From Urechis unicinctus (Eukaryota; Annelida; Polychaeta; Xenopneusta; Urechidae), in contig CM067344.1 of the NCBI GenBank assembly GCA_034190875.2, forward strand, positions 24,674,061 through 24,738,060: 64,000 bases of DNA, read 5' to 3'. Under the pieces are notes generated by a model that saw only the letters and a list, made by a program, of their open reading frames with translations, was not told the origin of the DNA and made no database searches. Below, piece after piece: positions 26,146 to 40,849 of the stretch. Both the position numbers and the translations under genes were made by a program. Position 1 is the first letter of the stretch, and each line of letters begins with the position of its first letter.

Positions 26146-27087
26146 TTAACATGGTAATGAAAGGAAATGGGCCGCAGCAGTTGTGATCAGTTCCCATTAG
26201 GAACCGGATATCTTAGGTACAGTATATCGCGAGGCTGGATATCGAAACGACCTTTATGGCATTGTGTAAGCGAAATGTAGAATGCAAATGGATTAATCAG
26301 AACAACATTAAGCTTGTTATTAGTGCATACATCACTTTAATAGGGAAAGTCAATTGCTTATTGATCCTGAATTGAAGCACAATATTTTATATTTTATAAC
26401 CCTGACGCCTGAATGCCCTATCATTTCATATGTGCTCGGGTCCTGAGCCCCACAAAACCGCCTTACGTTGTTTCCATTGTATAGTAATTTTCCTAAGGTA
26501 GCAGATCTTACAATATATTAATCAAAAAAGATCTTGGAATACACTTTGACAAACGACTCAAAATCGCACAAAATTTCAGTGGTCATTTGTTGAGATTGCA
26601 ATGACTCGCTGCATCTGTTAAGTATGGGGCTTTGATGGATACGATCGGAATCGCACAACCGTTCAACCGAAGTATTGGCATACAAGGCGTTTCATAAAAT
26701 CCGTTCAAAGCCCTTGGTCAAAATGAACCTATTATAGGCAAGCTATACAAAAAACATGCATGGTCAAGTTGCCAACGGTACATTGGCAAAGGTCGAGCCA
26801 ATAAGCGCTGCTATTAAGCAATATTCCACAAACAAATAAATACACAGGCAATTATCGCCAATGCATGGTGCAGCAATCTTGATCTTTAATCTCCTATAAG
26901 TAATTATTTCTGTAATTGGTTAATGCGACCTTGCTATGGCAAAGCAATCATTAATAAGCGAATGTGATCAACAAAATCCTATTCTATCTTGTGAATGCTC
27001 AAACCTTCCTCATTATGCACTCCAACTTTAACTTATTAATGCTATCACTGCCGGCATTCCCATGTACTGCATGTGCTTTGATGGTTT
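26146..27087. repeat. 942-bp segment present in IIa, absent from IIb
   Basis: IIb (41526) joins the flanks directly, sharing a single AT with both ends of the IIa segment. No terminal inverted repeats or transposase similarity were seen. The 2-bp AT could be a target duplication, but it equally fits microhomology at a deletion. Confidence 0.55.
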
Positions 27088-28743
27088 ATCATCCTATCTT
27101 TGATCAGCTTATCTCACAAAGCATGGTGTGGCCAACTACTGCCATACTGACTAGCTGCCATGACATAGATAGCATCGTAATTGCCTCTATGTCTTCTGCG
27201 CGAGTTTCCCGAGCAGAACATCCTCAATCGCGACCACACCCAGCAATGGATTATAACAATCCATGCTATGATTAACTGTCAGGTTACCACTATAGTGATG
27301 TCACACACGCCAGCTTTATATCATACCTGTTAAACCCGGCCGTTGTACGGCCTTTTTAGCAGTTTCAACGTTTCACCTGGACCTGCAATGGGGTTAATTA
27401 CGCGATAGACAGCATCCAAAGGGCATATGGCACGGTGTGGTTGACCTCAATGTTATCTGTTCAATACAATGTCAGGTAATAACACCCTCTTATTCATTGA
27501 TGACTATATTTGCTCCCAACAGTCAAGGTTGAACAACTATTGTAAGAAGACATTTGCTGATGCAATTAACTTACTTACTATCAACGACTAGACTTACAAA
27601 TGCATAATTTATCGCATGTACAATGTGCCCCATAACCACAACGTCTCGTGAGGATTGTGAATGCAGTGATATAAATATATGTACAGGCTGACATGACATA
27701 TCCACGAGGGCAATGTCTTTTATTTTGACCTTCCATATATACCTTAGTATAGGTAATGCGGTTGTTTGAGAGAAACATAAGGTGGTGATATAAATTTTGT
27801 AGATGCCAATACATATAAGGAATTAATCGGTGGGTGCGGTATATACGGCCTGTCTACATCTCTACAAAATGGTTGTCATTAACACTCAATCTATACGCTT
27901 CTAAATGATCAAACCGATGTTCACCAGCTAAATAGTATATGGCAGTCAATCATTGGTGATAGACTGGATTAAGTAACCTTGTGTACAGGAGCAGACTAAG
28001 CCACACCTCTTGATCAGCTTAGGTTATGCGATTGCTGTGCAGTGGAACATCATTCCTGTGCAATAGATATCCTAATGTGTGGTACATTTAACTATATAAC
28101 ACAAGCATTTGTCGCTGTGTTAAATGAAAACGCCCAATTCTGGTCTTTGTCTAATTGGTCGAAACCAAGCAACCTGTCAACCTGCCGGATGTGTTTATCA
28201 TTGTGTCATAGTTCGTATTCAACTGATCTCGTTAAAGCAAATGTTTCGCAATTTTTGAAGCAGCCTCGCCAATGCTTCTATTTCTATCGGTGTGGTCTGC
28301 CACTCAACGGTGCGTTCTGCCACTCAACGCTTTTTAGACTGGGATGTTTTAAGGGCACGGGATGACGGTCTGTCACGTAACGGATCGTTCGTTGCTGCTT
28401 TTCGCAGGAGCGACTACAAACTTGCATGGAGATGATCACCGAGGCAATGTTGAAATCTTGCATATAAGCCCACAGTAAATAGATATTCCGGGCATAAATG
28501 CAACAAATAATCGCAATACCAACTTACGCAGGTATATTTCTAGCCACTATTGTTTTGCAGTTTAAAGCTTTTGCTAAATGTCATTCGAAACAGGCTGCAT
28601 AATACTACCGAACATTAGTTGACAAGCACATATTTGCAACTCTTTCATCTCATATAATTACACGTCGCATATACCACGTTGCACATATAGTTATATATAT
28701 ATCAATCATATTTATGTATATACCAACTTGGCTGTATATAAAC

Positions 28744-28853
28744 AAACACATACACACACATCAAGCACACACACACACACCAAACACACATACACACGCA
28801 CACACACGCATACACACACGCACATACAAACGCACACACACACACACACACAC
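28744..28853. repeat. Imperfect (CA)n microsatellite
   Basis: CA repeats are interrupted by TACA, AAGCA and GCA variants. The IIb equivalent is 43143-43283, where the array is followed by a long TA tract that IIa lacks. Confidence 0.9.
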
Positions 28854-28868
28854 ATATGAATAAAATAT

Positions 28869-29406
28869 AAATGCGTGAAATTCTGCGAATGGTATTGTAA
28901 TAACCTTTATTCCTTTTACCGTACAATTATAGCTCAGCAAATTGTTCAATCATATTGGGAACCTACACACTGCCCGTCACTTAATTGCAATATCTCAAGT
29001 GTACATCCGGTGCCTCCTAGTATCTTATCTACCTTTCACCCGAGAAATGGAGATTTACATGGTAACTGGTTTATAGTACCAACATTTCATTGTGTGATGC
29101 CAGTCACCGACTGAATTGACACGTGAATTTTATGTGGCGTCGTATGATGGTCAGTTGTTCCCCGGACGAATCAAATGAAGCATCTTTCGATGGAGTCGAT
29201 CGTTGCTGTGCTACCGATGTTAAAGTGGTCTCATTAACTAGATTAAAGCATCACAAACATCCCCCAGTCCCGGTTGATGATATTACCTTATATATTTCGA
29301 ACAACAGAATAACAGTCGTCGATTGGGAACGGATGATGATTTCTGATGTAACGTTTTTTGGCATGGAGCCATCTGTTACATCCCCTCAACGCTGACTATC
29401 ATTTAG
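28869..29406. repeat. ~537-bp segment present in IIa, absent from IIb
   Basis: The IIb flanks meet at about 43411, immediately after its TA tract. The IIa segment holds a 90-codon plus frame (29123-29395) without a known motif. The ends carry only a weak TAAATG/CATTTA inversion. Insertion and deletion cannot be separated. Confidence 0.5.
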
Positions 29407-30108
29407 CGGATACTTGTGGCAAACACGATATTGTTTATTGGTTCGGAGCCTAATCATCTCTTCGAAGTATTTGCTCCATGGCCGAAAGCTATTACATCTG
29501 ATCGCAAACGCGACCTTGGTTCTTGTTGGTGTATCATAATGACACCACAACAAGATTACCCCGATTCACCACAAGACTAATTGAGAGAGCGTCATGATGA
29601 CTTACCACGTTGCACATAAATAGTTCCTAAACGCACCTGAGGCTCAGATCATACCCTAGTTATAACAACTTGGCTGTAGGATTATTTAATGATATGGGTT
29701 TGAACATGTAATAACCCAACGAGTTAACGACCTTGGTTGCTATATCTAAACTGTATTAGTGTATAGCGGTAGCTTGAAATGTCTTGAAGCGGCAATACTG
29801 AAACAGATATTGGCGACCTGTAAAGTTTAACAGGAGGTGTTTTCTGGTCATCCAAACGGTTGCCAAAATTTGTTGCCTCTCTTGATACTTTCGACGGGTC
29901 TCCAAAAAATATTTAAAAAGGGATGTTAAGTTGAGGAAATGACGAAAGGCGTATTTGGTAAGCCACACGCGTTATATAGTCATACAGCGCATAACAATAC
30001 TGCAGTGTCGTTAAGCTGAATGTAATGTTATGCAACGGCACATCAAAAAACAATATTTGTGTTGAATCGGTGATCAAATTATGCTCGTTTACAATATAGC
30101 ACATTCAT

Positions 30109-30331
30109 TATTTGCATTATAGTGCTCTGTAAATCATTTCGGCTGTCGGCATATGTGGCTTTGCATTATAACGTTCGGCTGTTGGCATGGTTTTGCATTA
30201 AAACCCTCAGTAGATCCTGTCGGTTGTCGGCACTTGTGGTTTTGCATTATAACGCTCAGTAGATCCCCTCGGCTGTCGGCGCATGTAGTTTTGCATTATA
30301 ACACTCAGTTGATTCTGTCGGCGGTCATCGG
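30109..30331 (+). repeat. Minisatellite, ~48-50-bp unit, five units
   Basis: Units begin with TTTGCATTATAACGCTCAGT and contain CGGCTGTCGGCAC. Starts fall at about 30110, 30160, 30190, 30238 and 30289, so one unit is shortened to ~31 bp. IIb has four units at 44137-44325. Confidence 0.85.
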
Positions 30332-32654
30332 CACAGATGTGAATATATATATAGGACACAATGGTAAAGAGTGCTGAACAAAGAGAGAGAATGACTATCC
30401 ATTGCATACCGTTCTAAGGGCGCGCAAGGCAATTAGTTGACAACACAGGTAGCCGGAGAGCAAATTGGAGGTTGCTCTGACATCCACCATTCCAGCATTA
30501 CTCCCGGAAGAGTTATGAAGCAATAGCTACGTCTTTTGGAGACATGTCATTCAAAGAAAGTTTGGGGCTTATTAACTTTCTCTCAACGACAAGAGAATAA
30601 CGTGACTGTGATTGATGTGGATCATTGTGATTCTGAGACAGTGAGACTCAAGCGACGGCACAAAACTCTCATCCCTGCCGCATATAATGGGAAATGAAAA
30701 TAGAAACAAAACCTGCAATTTCTGAGCGGATGCAACATTGGAAAGTGTTCATGGTTCTTGAATTACTTTTTTCAGAGCAGCATGAGGGTAACGTAGGCTA
30801 CACATACTATTACGAGGAAGAATGAAGATATAAATTTAATAGTAGAATTATCACATCCGTTCCACTTCGATGCAGTCAACTATAAGGTGTATATTCGAAA
30901 GTTTGTTTGACATGTTATTCTTAGTTGCATCAGACGTTAAGTAGGTATTTAAGCAGAGATCATCAAAATTATGCAATAGCCAAAACACCTGATTGCCTAC
31001 TGGGTTCAACAATGTTTCCAAAACATCAAGCCCGATCACTGACCCTGGCTATTGTTATGTGATACACGGTGAATACAGGAGGGGTTGTGGCGAAAATACG
31101 CTCAGGAAGCTATTCATATATCCTTTTTTGAAAACAAAGATTGTGATTTTTTTTTCTTTCATCTAATAACTATCGATGGTTTTGTGTACCTAATAACATG
31201 AAAGTACTTGCAAGAACAATTGCGGCCAATTTAACCGTTAATATGAACCACCTTTTGTCGAATGCATCGTTATCCGATACATTTTGAGGCTTTATAAGGG
31301 CATCAAGCAAATGCTGCTATTCTTTGATGTAGTGACAAAAGTGTGTTGCAGTGCTGACTGCATCACTGAGCACCTCTGGTGTAACATACACCAAACTCCA
31401 CTCTGATAACAGAGAAATTCTAGTCACCGCATTTATCAACTGTGTTTGAATCAGTTAATAAATGTTGTTCAATATTAGCAGCGCGGGTCGTGCACTTTAC
31501 CCTTTTAGTGTTTTAGAGGCTACTGCTGTATTTAAATAAAATATTGATGGTCAGCAATTGTTGTGTGAAAAGATACAAATGAGTATAACATACACTTGTC
31601 TTACATAAAGTACACTTCCGTCACTAAGAATTTTAATTGATTAAAACTGATGAAAATGCCCAGAATCATGCGGCGACGCTTACGTGACACATGTAATTGA
31701 AAACACTGCTCGTCTGCTGTCAGGGATCGGATAAACAGGAGTAGAACATAATGGTACTAATAATAGGTCCCTCTTGCATTCACCATCATACGACAGCATG
31801 ATGGGAAAGCAGAATTGTGCTCTTGCATATAAATTAGATTGCACCGAATGTACGGAATGCACAATATGACTTTGTCCATTAATTGCAGCCCCTCAGTAGT
31901 AAGATAGGGGCATATTGTATGCTCTATTCTTTGACAGCCAACACAGAGTTCGACCGAGATAACTGCAATGAAGCAAGAATTATTTTCTCTGTCCATTAAA
32001 ATTTGCTGTAATGCAATTGTTGTTTACCATGCCATCATAGTTTTTGCTGAGTGGTACTGTGACATGGACTTTTGAAGAGCATTCAGTTATGTAGAACAAA
32101 GGATAGGTGCATTTCGAAATGTCAAGCAAAAGATGTAAGACATCTTTTTTGGCCACGTTTTGCCCGAACTATTATATCATTTTGAGATAGTTGTTAAGTT
32201 TCAGAATCATTGCTTACTAACAGGAGCTCGGTTTAAAAAAATGTCCTTATATATATATATCAATAAGAAAACCTATGTAATTTTATTATCGTCCACAGTA
32301 AGTTTGCTTAAGACAGTTCCGAATTTAATGATTGAATAACGCCTCGCATTTTATTGTGTTCGTGTGATTGTACCCCCAAAACGAATAATGTTTCCAATAA
32401 ATGTTTGTCATGTGAGTACATAAGCCCTTACATGTATCGTGGGAGAATATGGCAGTTGCACTTGAGATAAAGGGGGTAGAGTACTTTGATACCTTTTAAG
32501 GTTTATGCCAACATATTTTTACTTATTATATCTCTGCATCTGTAGATACCGAATGTAGATGTCTTTTCAGTGAGAAGACATCTATTCTGTCGGATTGCAT
32601 GAATCGTGAAAATATTGTTATGATGAAAGAAACAATTATCGAACATTCCACAGA

Positions 32655-33242
<588 letters not shown>

Positions 33243-33280
33243 AATAACCTTTTGGTAAATAAGTTTGAATTTTCTGCAAA

Positions 33281-33345
33281 ATGGGGATATCCTATTTGCA
33301 GATGATAATAAAGCTCCCATTAAATATTCTATTTAATATGCCCTG
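33281..33345 (+). other. Short conserved block with FADD-like codons
   Basis: This aligns with 46838-46905 near the end of IIb homology. In the same frame it reads [15 protein letters not shown] here and DILVVDDDVAPITYS in IIb. FADD resembles the catalytic box of reverse transcriptases, but the segment is too short to assign. Confidence 0.25.
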
Positions 33346-34177
33346 CATACATTTTTATCAGAAACTTAAAAACACTTCATCCACATTGATACAGCAGCCA
33401 TATTTTTTTACTTTATTCACATTACAAAGCCTTGTCCGTGCAATATCAGCAGCAGTAACTGCTACGAGCAAGTGTTTTTGAAAATTGTGTGTGTATAACA
33501 ACATGATTGATGTTATGAGGCAGATATCCTGCGACATTCTGCTACACACTGTTCTGTCTAGGGTCTTATTGACTATTTGGGTGGCAGCTTTATGCAAATA
33601 TATCTTGGCGTGGATAGGATCCGGGCTTACAGCGACACTTCATAGGTAAATGGGTTTTTCAAATCCGGTCGTCCTGTTGCACCAGTGGCATCAGAATATC
33701 AAAATCAATATGCATCTTGGGAAAGATTCGTCGCCGCGCCACAGAGAATACCAATGACAGTGCCTTGGGTTAAGCAAGAAGAAATTAGTAAACAAAAATT
33801 AAACTCATAATTTCATGCGACTGAAGCAGTCCAAATTGACAATCGTCATTGCCGCGTTGTTCTAAAAATATCGTTATATTGTTCCACATGAAAGTAACTT
33901 CATTACAATAAAACAGATCGGGTTAATCGAGCTTTTTGATATTATAAAGCAATCACGCCTGGTGTGACTTTGTTACGTTCTCTACATTTGCAAAACCTAC
34001 CGCCTTTTATCCTTTTTTTGGGAGAAAGAACAGCACAGGATGCTCTTTGTTGGAATTACTGACATCTATTTGAGGGCGTTCTTCGACAATGAGTCCCCTT
34101 TTGTTCGTGAACATAGAATTGAAGGTTGTGTCATGTAATGTGTCATGTATTGTGCATATATACACACACGCACAATC

Positions 34178-34365
<188 letters not shown>

Positions 34366-34443
34366 CATTAATGCCACAGGCGTCTACGAAACAAATGTGA
34401 ATTACAAGTGTCAGGAATCGCAAATGGCATCATAACTATCTCT

Positions 34444-34715
34444 GAGTGGTGTGCGTGTGATCTCAATGAAATATGTAGCAGGTAGTCGAGTGTGTTATCA
34501 TAGCATGCGCCCTACCAAACAAATATCTTACTGAGTGCTTTATCACGCCATGCGGCGTGCCCGTCAAGGGTAGTATCACGACATGGCTTATGTCCATCAA
34601 GCAGAGAATCTTGCCACGGAGTGTGCTCACTGAGTTCATCATCAAAGCATTGATGCGTGCATTGGGTACAATATCTTATCATGATTCTGCCTATCTAGTT
34701 CAATATTGTGATATG
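34444..34715 (+). repeat. Block E, copy in IIb
   Basis: This is the partner of 14378-14645. IIa lacks it, having block D in the corresponding interval. Confidence 0.8.
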
Positions 34716-36679
34716 TACAGTCCGAATACTTGGCTGATATATGACACAAATAAATCGTTGCGTTGCTATCGTGAGGTGCGCTTAACTTGCTATTGTTCTT
34801 TTTCACGACAAGCGATGCTCGACTTCTGTGCTTTATTTGTCGGGTAATACCATAGAATAACCATCCATGCTGCCAGCTGGGGGTTAAAAGGTCGTGGCAT
34901 ACAAGATAGATAGCCTTGCATGGAAAAACCCCGCATCGTAGTGGTTGTTTTAATTAAAAAAATGAAATGATCAATAAAAGTAGACCTAATATACATGCTA
35001 TGTGCACTGGTTGTGCTAGTTGGCACGCTACTGTTCAGCTCGATGCATCCAGGTCTGAGGTGATATTACATGATCGCATGACAACAGGAAAAACATTTTG
35101 AACATACACCAGCCAATGCTGTTAGTCGATTGCAACGTATAAATGTCAGTATATAGGATGCCGCTCAGGTAATAGCTTTTGTTCACGTAGCTGCATATAT
35201 CCGCATATATTCTTGTATGTATCGATGATTTATTACATGTTAATACATCCGCTGGACATGCTTGATAATGCATAGCCCAACAGAAATATTGTTTGCTGAT
35301 GAGCACCGAATCGACTGCTGTGGGACTGCGGCAATCCAAAGTGCAATGGTCCCTAAATATGCCCACATTTCAGTGCAAAGTGCGCATACATACACACAAG
35401 GAGAATGATAACTTAATTATACAGCAATGTTAAACTGGCAAGTGTGTTTCTTAGTCCATCAGAAGGTACATAGATAACACAATGTTCGAGGCTCTAGCTG
35501 GATTTCATTCATTGTGAAAATATGTCGCCAGCTGTCGGTAATCAGCTGTGCGTGTTCACCGGAGTTAATCCGAACAAACGTCGTCATAATAGAGAATCCG
35601 CCTATCCACGGGTGCCTGGCACGGACATATATTGGCCTTTTGTATTTTTATCTATAAGGCTTCAATGTTAAACAGTCACCTTCGTGGTCCATTACCCTCG
35701 TTCTCAATACACTTTCGCTGTAAAACACCTATAGATGTATTAGCATACCATTACAGGCTGAATGAAATGACAACGTTCGATGTTGGTCAGTTACTGAACA
35801 GGGATAACCAAAACTGCTAGAAACATGCATTAGTAAATAGTTACAAAAATGCCAAAACAATTAAGTTTTTTGTATAGCACCATATATACATACATCAATA
35901 TTGTTGTTGAAGCAATAACAAATGAAGCAATGGCTATTTCCTGAATTTCAACTAGATAGCCTGTATGGAAGTATTATAATTGATGGAAAAGCAATTCCTA
36001 TTTGTACAAAGTTATGTTCCAATCTATCCTGCATATCAATGGATTCCTTTGACATAGTCACGACAATACAGACAATACAAGCGAGATCCGTGCAAGTTAA
36101 GCCATAATTATTTGCACACATCACAGAAGAACGCATAACATTCAAGCCCACTAATGCCCAATTGCAAGGCACTTGCTGCTGTTGCGCTCATGTGTGATGT
36201 GTTAATAAAACATAAAAAGTCATTTAATGCTTGAAAGATGGGCAATATTCCTTCACTTTTTTAATCATCGGGATGACATGAAAACAAATTATCTAAAAAG
36301 CATTCGCTGAATTCATTGTTGCTACTGTATTCAAAAAGTATCTTATGAAACCCTCTATAAGGTCTTCATAAAACACAAAATAAATGTTCCTTGTTCGTTA
36401 GAAAAAGCAGCATATTAATTCATCAACAACCTTTGTCATGGTCATCCGTGATAGCTTGTCCAAAATGGTATACAGATGGATGATAGAGATGAACAATCAC
36501 AATAAATGTTAATAAACAGTGAACGCTGCAAAATGGAATGTCTTAACAATGAGTCACAAGAACAAATAATTCTGCCTCCGATTGATCGGTTTCAGCAAAG
36601 CAATTGATCATCTTCATTAGAAGCCCGAACATCTTGTTTTTTGCGTAGCATTTGTATTACAATTAAAAATGATACAATA

Positions 36680-37440
36680 TCTGGATGTTGCAGAGCGTGG
36701 ATGACGTGGCGTGATGCAGATTGCAAATCAAGCACGTGGACGCACCAAGCGTCCATGTGAACAAATAAATGCCACATCCTGTCTGCATCCTCTTGTTCGC
36801 TTGACTTCATGTCTCCAAAAGCATGCATCGCAATGTCTTCATATATCCCCTCCCAGCAGGATAAAGCTCCCATTTATAACCACCAAGCATATCGTGGTTT
36901 TGCTCCAACCGCATTCTTGATATGGAACTATGGCGACAGGATGGGTCATGGATCTGCAACAGACAAAGAAAAGCAAATCTAATTGCAAAGAATACAGCTA
37001 CTTGCAGACATTGCAAAGTGTTGGTAATCTTGAGCGCACGCTCATGTTGTTATGCTCACAAATGCGGTGCAAAGATGACCATCAATATTATTGGCTCTCA
37101 ACAAACGCCCTCCATAGCCCGGCCACGTCATTGAAGTGAGCATTCGCACCAGGATCAAAGTTGTCATCGACGTCCGTACAGCTGTGGTCAGGTACTCGGT
37201 ACCAGTAACGCAAGCGGTGCCCGTCTATCCTGCACATATCCCGTTGTAACTATATAAAAGCATGTAATGGGCAACAATAAATTTGTTTTGGATGCGCTGA
37301 ATTTGATTCTAGTGACAAATGTCTGTGGCTTGTTTAGTTGTTACTTCATATCACGACAGGTCCAGGTCTCTGACTGGAACACCATGTCCGACTCTACAGG
37401 GTTGCTGCATGTCACCACGCGGTGGAATACCTCCGTCCTG
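36680..37440 (-). pseudogene. Exon-like block of an unidentified repeated family, copy 3 (in IIb)
   Basis: This is the paralogue of 19770-20540. On the minus strand the TGTTGCAG acceptor-like site precedes 36953, and a frame over 36807-37016 continues through YKWELYPAGRGYMKTL. A separate minus frame (36592-36873) reads ADRMWHLFVHMDAW. Frames differ from those kept in duplication I, so the reading frame is not consistently preserved. Confidence 0.3.
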
Positions 37441-39602
37441 TTGGGGAATGGAGATTCTGAAACCCAAACACGAAACTCAATTAAGTTTCAATTAAGAGAT
37501 CTAGATTCACGTATGTCCAGCAGCTCCAAGCAGTAGTTTCAGTGCTGAAGCATTATGTCCGCCACAAGAGGATCAGTCCTATCCCAACTAATCATCTCTA
37601 ACGTTCCAGCAAGTATCAACTTCTTAACAAAAATATTAATATCTAATTCGCCACAATCATACTGTTCCCAAAATCAAGGCCTCATTGCAAATCGTAATAT
37701 ATCACCACAGACGAACCCAATATCACCGCATGGCACAATACTTCATAAATCCAACCAGTCACAGCTGCCCCTTTTTTAATGTCACGACCCACCGCAAATT
37801 AATGGACCTGTCAGAAGAAACCCCAAACGTCCGTCAGCAAAGTAACATTACGCAGTTGCAGCGGATAGACTGACAGGACAGCTTTCGCATTTATGTGCTC
37901 CACCCCATAAAATTCGATTCAACTAGTTGTTAACCGCATTATAAAGCATGCCAAATCAATATTACATATTTACAATAATGAAATTTCTATGAATATTGAT
38001 ACAAATTACCTTTGCCAAGCCACAAAACTCTTCTCTCTGACGCATCCTTTTACCCAAAGCTATGTTTGACAATAGAATTAATTTCACATCATCTTCAAGC
38101 TCCTAATATGTGCAGACAAAACCTTCAAGCAACATGAGGTTTTGCATAACCACAATCAACAGGTTAAGATTATGCGCTAAGGCAAGTGAATAGCCTGAAT
38201 CAATAATTCACATATGCAGCAAGAAAGTTACCAAGGACCTTATGAGAAATATGTCGCCATCGGTGGCGCAGCCCGTTATGTCCATTATGAGCACGATGCA
38301 ATTATAAACAACACAGGTAAACGATAGCCCTCCAGGAGGCCGCACAAATATACACAGAACCAGTAATGTGAGTTACAGCAATATTTAGAACTCATCCTTA
38401 TGAAAACCAATGGCTGCATATGATTATACAATACTTGAATTACCAATTACTTGTTAATGAAATGTGTCTATTATAGCAGCACGACATCGTTAACGAAGTC
38501 TCATGGATCAATTACATTAGCTCCGAGTTGATCTAATATTGGTGGCATACTATCGATCACGAACTATTCACCCACATTTCCGACGCCCCTTGAGTTTTGG
38601 TCCTATCGAATGCTACGGTTGTAGTCGGACCAAAACGGACCCCCGCCTTTTCTTTGCATGAAACTCAACTTCTACATGGAAATGGTTGTATGGTGGAAAG
38701 GCTATGAAGCAGACTGACAAGCTGTAGCAAGGGTCTACGAACATCGCAGCCTCCTTCTACTGTTTACTTGCACGTGGCAACTTCGTGCGCTCTAGAAAAT
38801 ACCAACCTGTGTATCTCTTATGATCTGCATTAATCCCGCTCCACGCTGTTGCTAATAAAGCACTAACGGAGGATATCCAGAACCAAGGTTGATTATCCAT
38901 AATCGCTATCAAATGTTATCCACACGAGAAACAGACACGCCCGCGTCGAGGAGATGGCTCAGATGTCAGTGTTGCTAACGCATGTGATTAACTCTCTCTG
39001 TCCACAATGGTTCTATGGATATAAGTGCAATGAAGCAACATGAAATCCATGTGACCTCTCGCTTTTGTCCAGTAAACAGCATGTCAAGACTGAATAATAT
39101 TGGTTAAGATCCACCCAAAATGTCTACATAAATGAAAACAGGGTCAGCTACTCCGAGGCGGATGTAACCTCCGCGTCCAACAGCGAGAAGCCGATATTAA
39201 TGCGCCTGCCGACTGGAGCACGCCTTGCTTTTATGCAGCAGGACTTGGTCGGTAGCGCTGCGTACAGCAGCTATTCGCCACCAGAGAGAACAAGGCGCAA
39301 TGTGCATCGCTGGCTGACCTGCTACGCCAGCCTCCCTGGTCGGCCATGCTCTGGCTCAATGGTGTTCCGATGCATTTATCAATCTTCGTACTGAACCCAC
39401 GCCGCTAGACAATAGATACGAATAGGGAAAGTGCGTCGCGTTTAAGCAGTCACAATTGTACCTATTGATTCTTGGATGGCAGCTCACAAAATATCAAGTT
39501 TCGATAGCCGACTGGGCGTAAGATTAGCCTCATTTAGTCATCAGTTCATTAATGCGATTAGGGGCTGTGGTTAAGGGATAGGGGCCGTGCGCATGTGTGA
39601 TA

Positions 39603-39670
39603 TTGCCAAGTAACATGCGCTTGGTGAGCGCAGAGGGAATACAGTAGCCCCCGTGGGCAGGTAAACCTCA
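39603..39670 (+). repeat. Single unit of the 69-bp repeat
   Basis: IIb has one copy of the unit that is doubled at 22801-22938 in IIa. Confidence 0.8.
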
Positions 39671-40006
39671 CGAGGCATCTGCGCCTTTGGTTCAGATGTT
39701 TGCTGCAAATCACATTGGTTTACGCGTTAACCTCTCAATACAATCACAAACAATTTAAAGTTGTCTACAATAAACATGTTTGCTTAGATTATCCCGGGGA
39801 AAACAAGCTTAGGGATATCACATCGCATCACAAACCATGCACAATTTTGTATGCTGCTGATGCTAGCTATGATCCATAGTAACGAAATGGTACATATTTC
39901 TCTGGTGTAAACCTATTGCAAACACAAACCAAGTATCAAACAGACCTTGCGTCTTATAGGACGTCTCAGTCATGGTGATCAATAGCTGAGGTCGTAGAAC
40001 GAAATG

Positions 40007-40010
40007 TATA
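40007..40010. other. Empty insertion site of the ISL2EU-like element
   Basis: The sequence TATA here, in flanks that match both sides of the IIa element, carries one AT (40008-40009) where IIa has AT, the element and AT. This is the unoccupied target. Confidence 0.75.
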
Positions 40011-40444
40011 GAGATGCCATGGCCTGATGCCGAAATGAGTCGTGTTGAAGGCCAACAACGAATTGTGTATCATAGCATAAACACAACAACTAATGAGCGA
40101 TGGCTGCATTGTACAAGAACGTAGCAGCATCAACAGAAAACCAATGACACAGGAATAGCATCACTGCACCATGGAAGGCTGCTCTTCATTCTTCATGCAA
40201 GGGGTGTTTAATTGTTACGTGTACCATAAAGTCCGTTCGCTTTGGAGCCAGGTCGCTTTGTTAATGTCCTCTGGGTATCAGTCTTGTTGTGTGGCTCTTT
40301 ACTGACGTCACATTTGATTGCCGCAGTGCAATGTCACCGAGCATGGGGAACCTAAACAACTGGAAAGAGAATCTTAATTCACATCTCCAAATGCAACCTG
40401 TTAACACGTTAATCCTTGAATTATGTTTGCTTTGCGATTGTACA

Positions 40445-40849
40445 CTTGAGAAACGGATTGAAAGGCAACACAGAAAAGATGAGCAGGAGTGTTAATAACT
40501 GTAATTTTTTTGAATACCGCCTTTTTGTTACAATTTTTGTATGCATTAAAGAAAGAAGGTTTAAGGATTAAAAAATTTGCTTGTTAGCAAATCGTTAGAG
40601 CCGTAGCTTTATCACCATTTACCACACTAATAGACGATGACTTATTTGTTCGATTGCCCCAGCTTTCTTACAACAAAGTAAACCAAATGTCTTTTTGTCG
40701 AAACAAATCACATTCCATAGGTTTATGTACTATTCACCAGGACGATATAGCCACGATATATTCACAATCGAACGGCTGCTTTTGAAGCTAAAAGCGACGT
40801 TGCATTGTCACACATCCATTTCCATGTAATGCGCTCGTAAATACTCAAG
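40445..40849. mobile_element. Possible ~405-bp MITE-like insertion in IIb
   Basis: IIb has ~410 bp here that IIa lacks (IIa equivalent near 25467). The segment starts CTTGAG and ends CTCAAG, and is bordered by ACA on both sides (40442-40444 and 40850-40852). IIa has a single ACA at the equivalent point. That is the layout of a short inverted-repeat element with a 3-bp target duplication. The inverted repeat is only 6 bp and the flanks contain other small differences, so chance is possible. No coding content is seen. Confidence 0.35.

Noticed and set aside
30109-30331. CRISPR-like array of short repeats
   Set aside because: Units are contiguous, degenerate, about 50 bp, with no unique spacers and no cas genes; the DNA is clearly eukaryotic.
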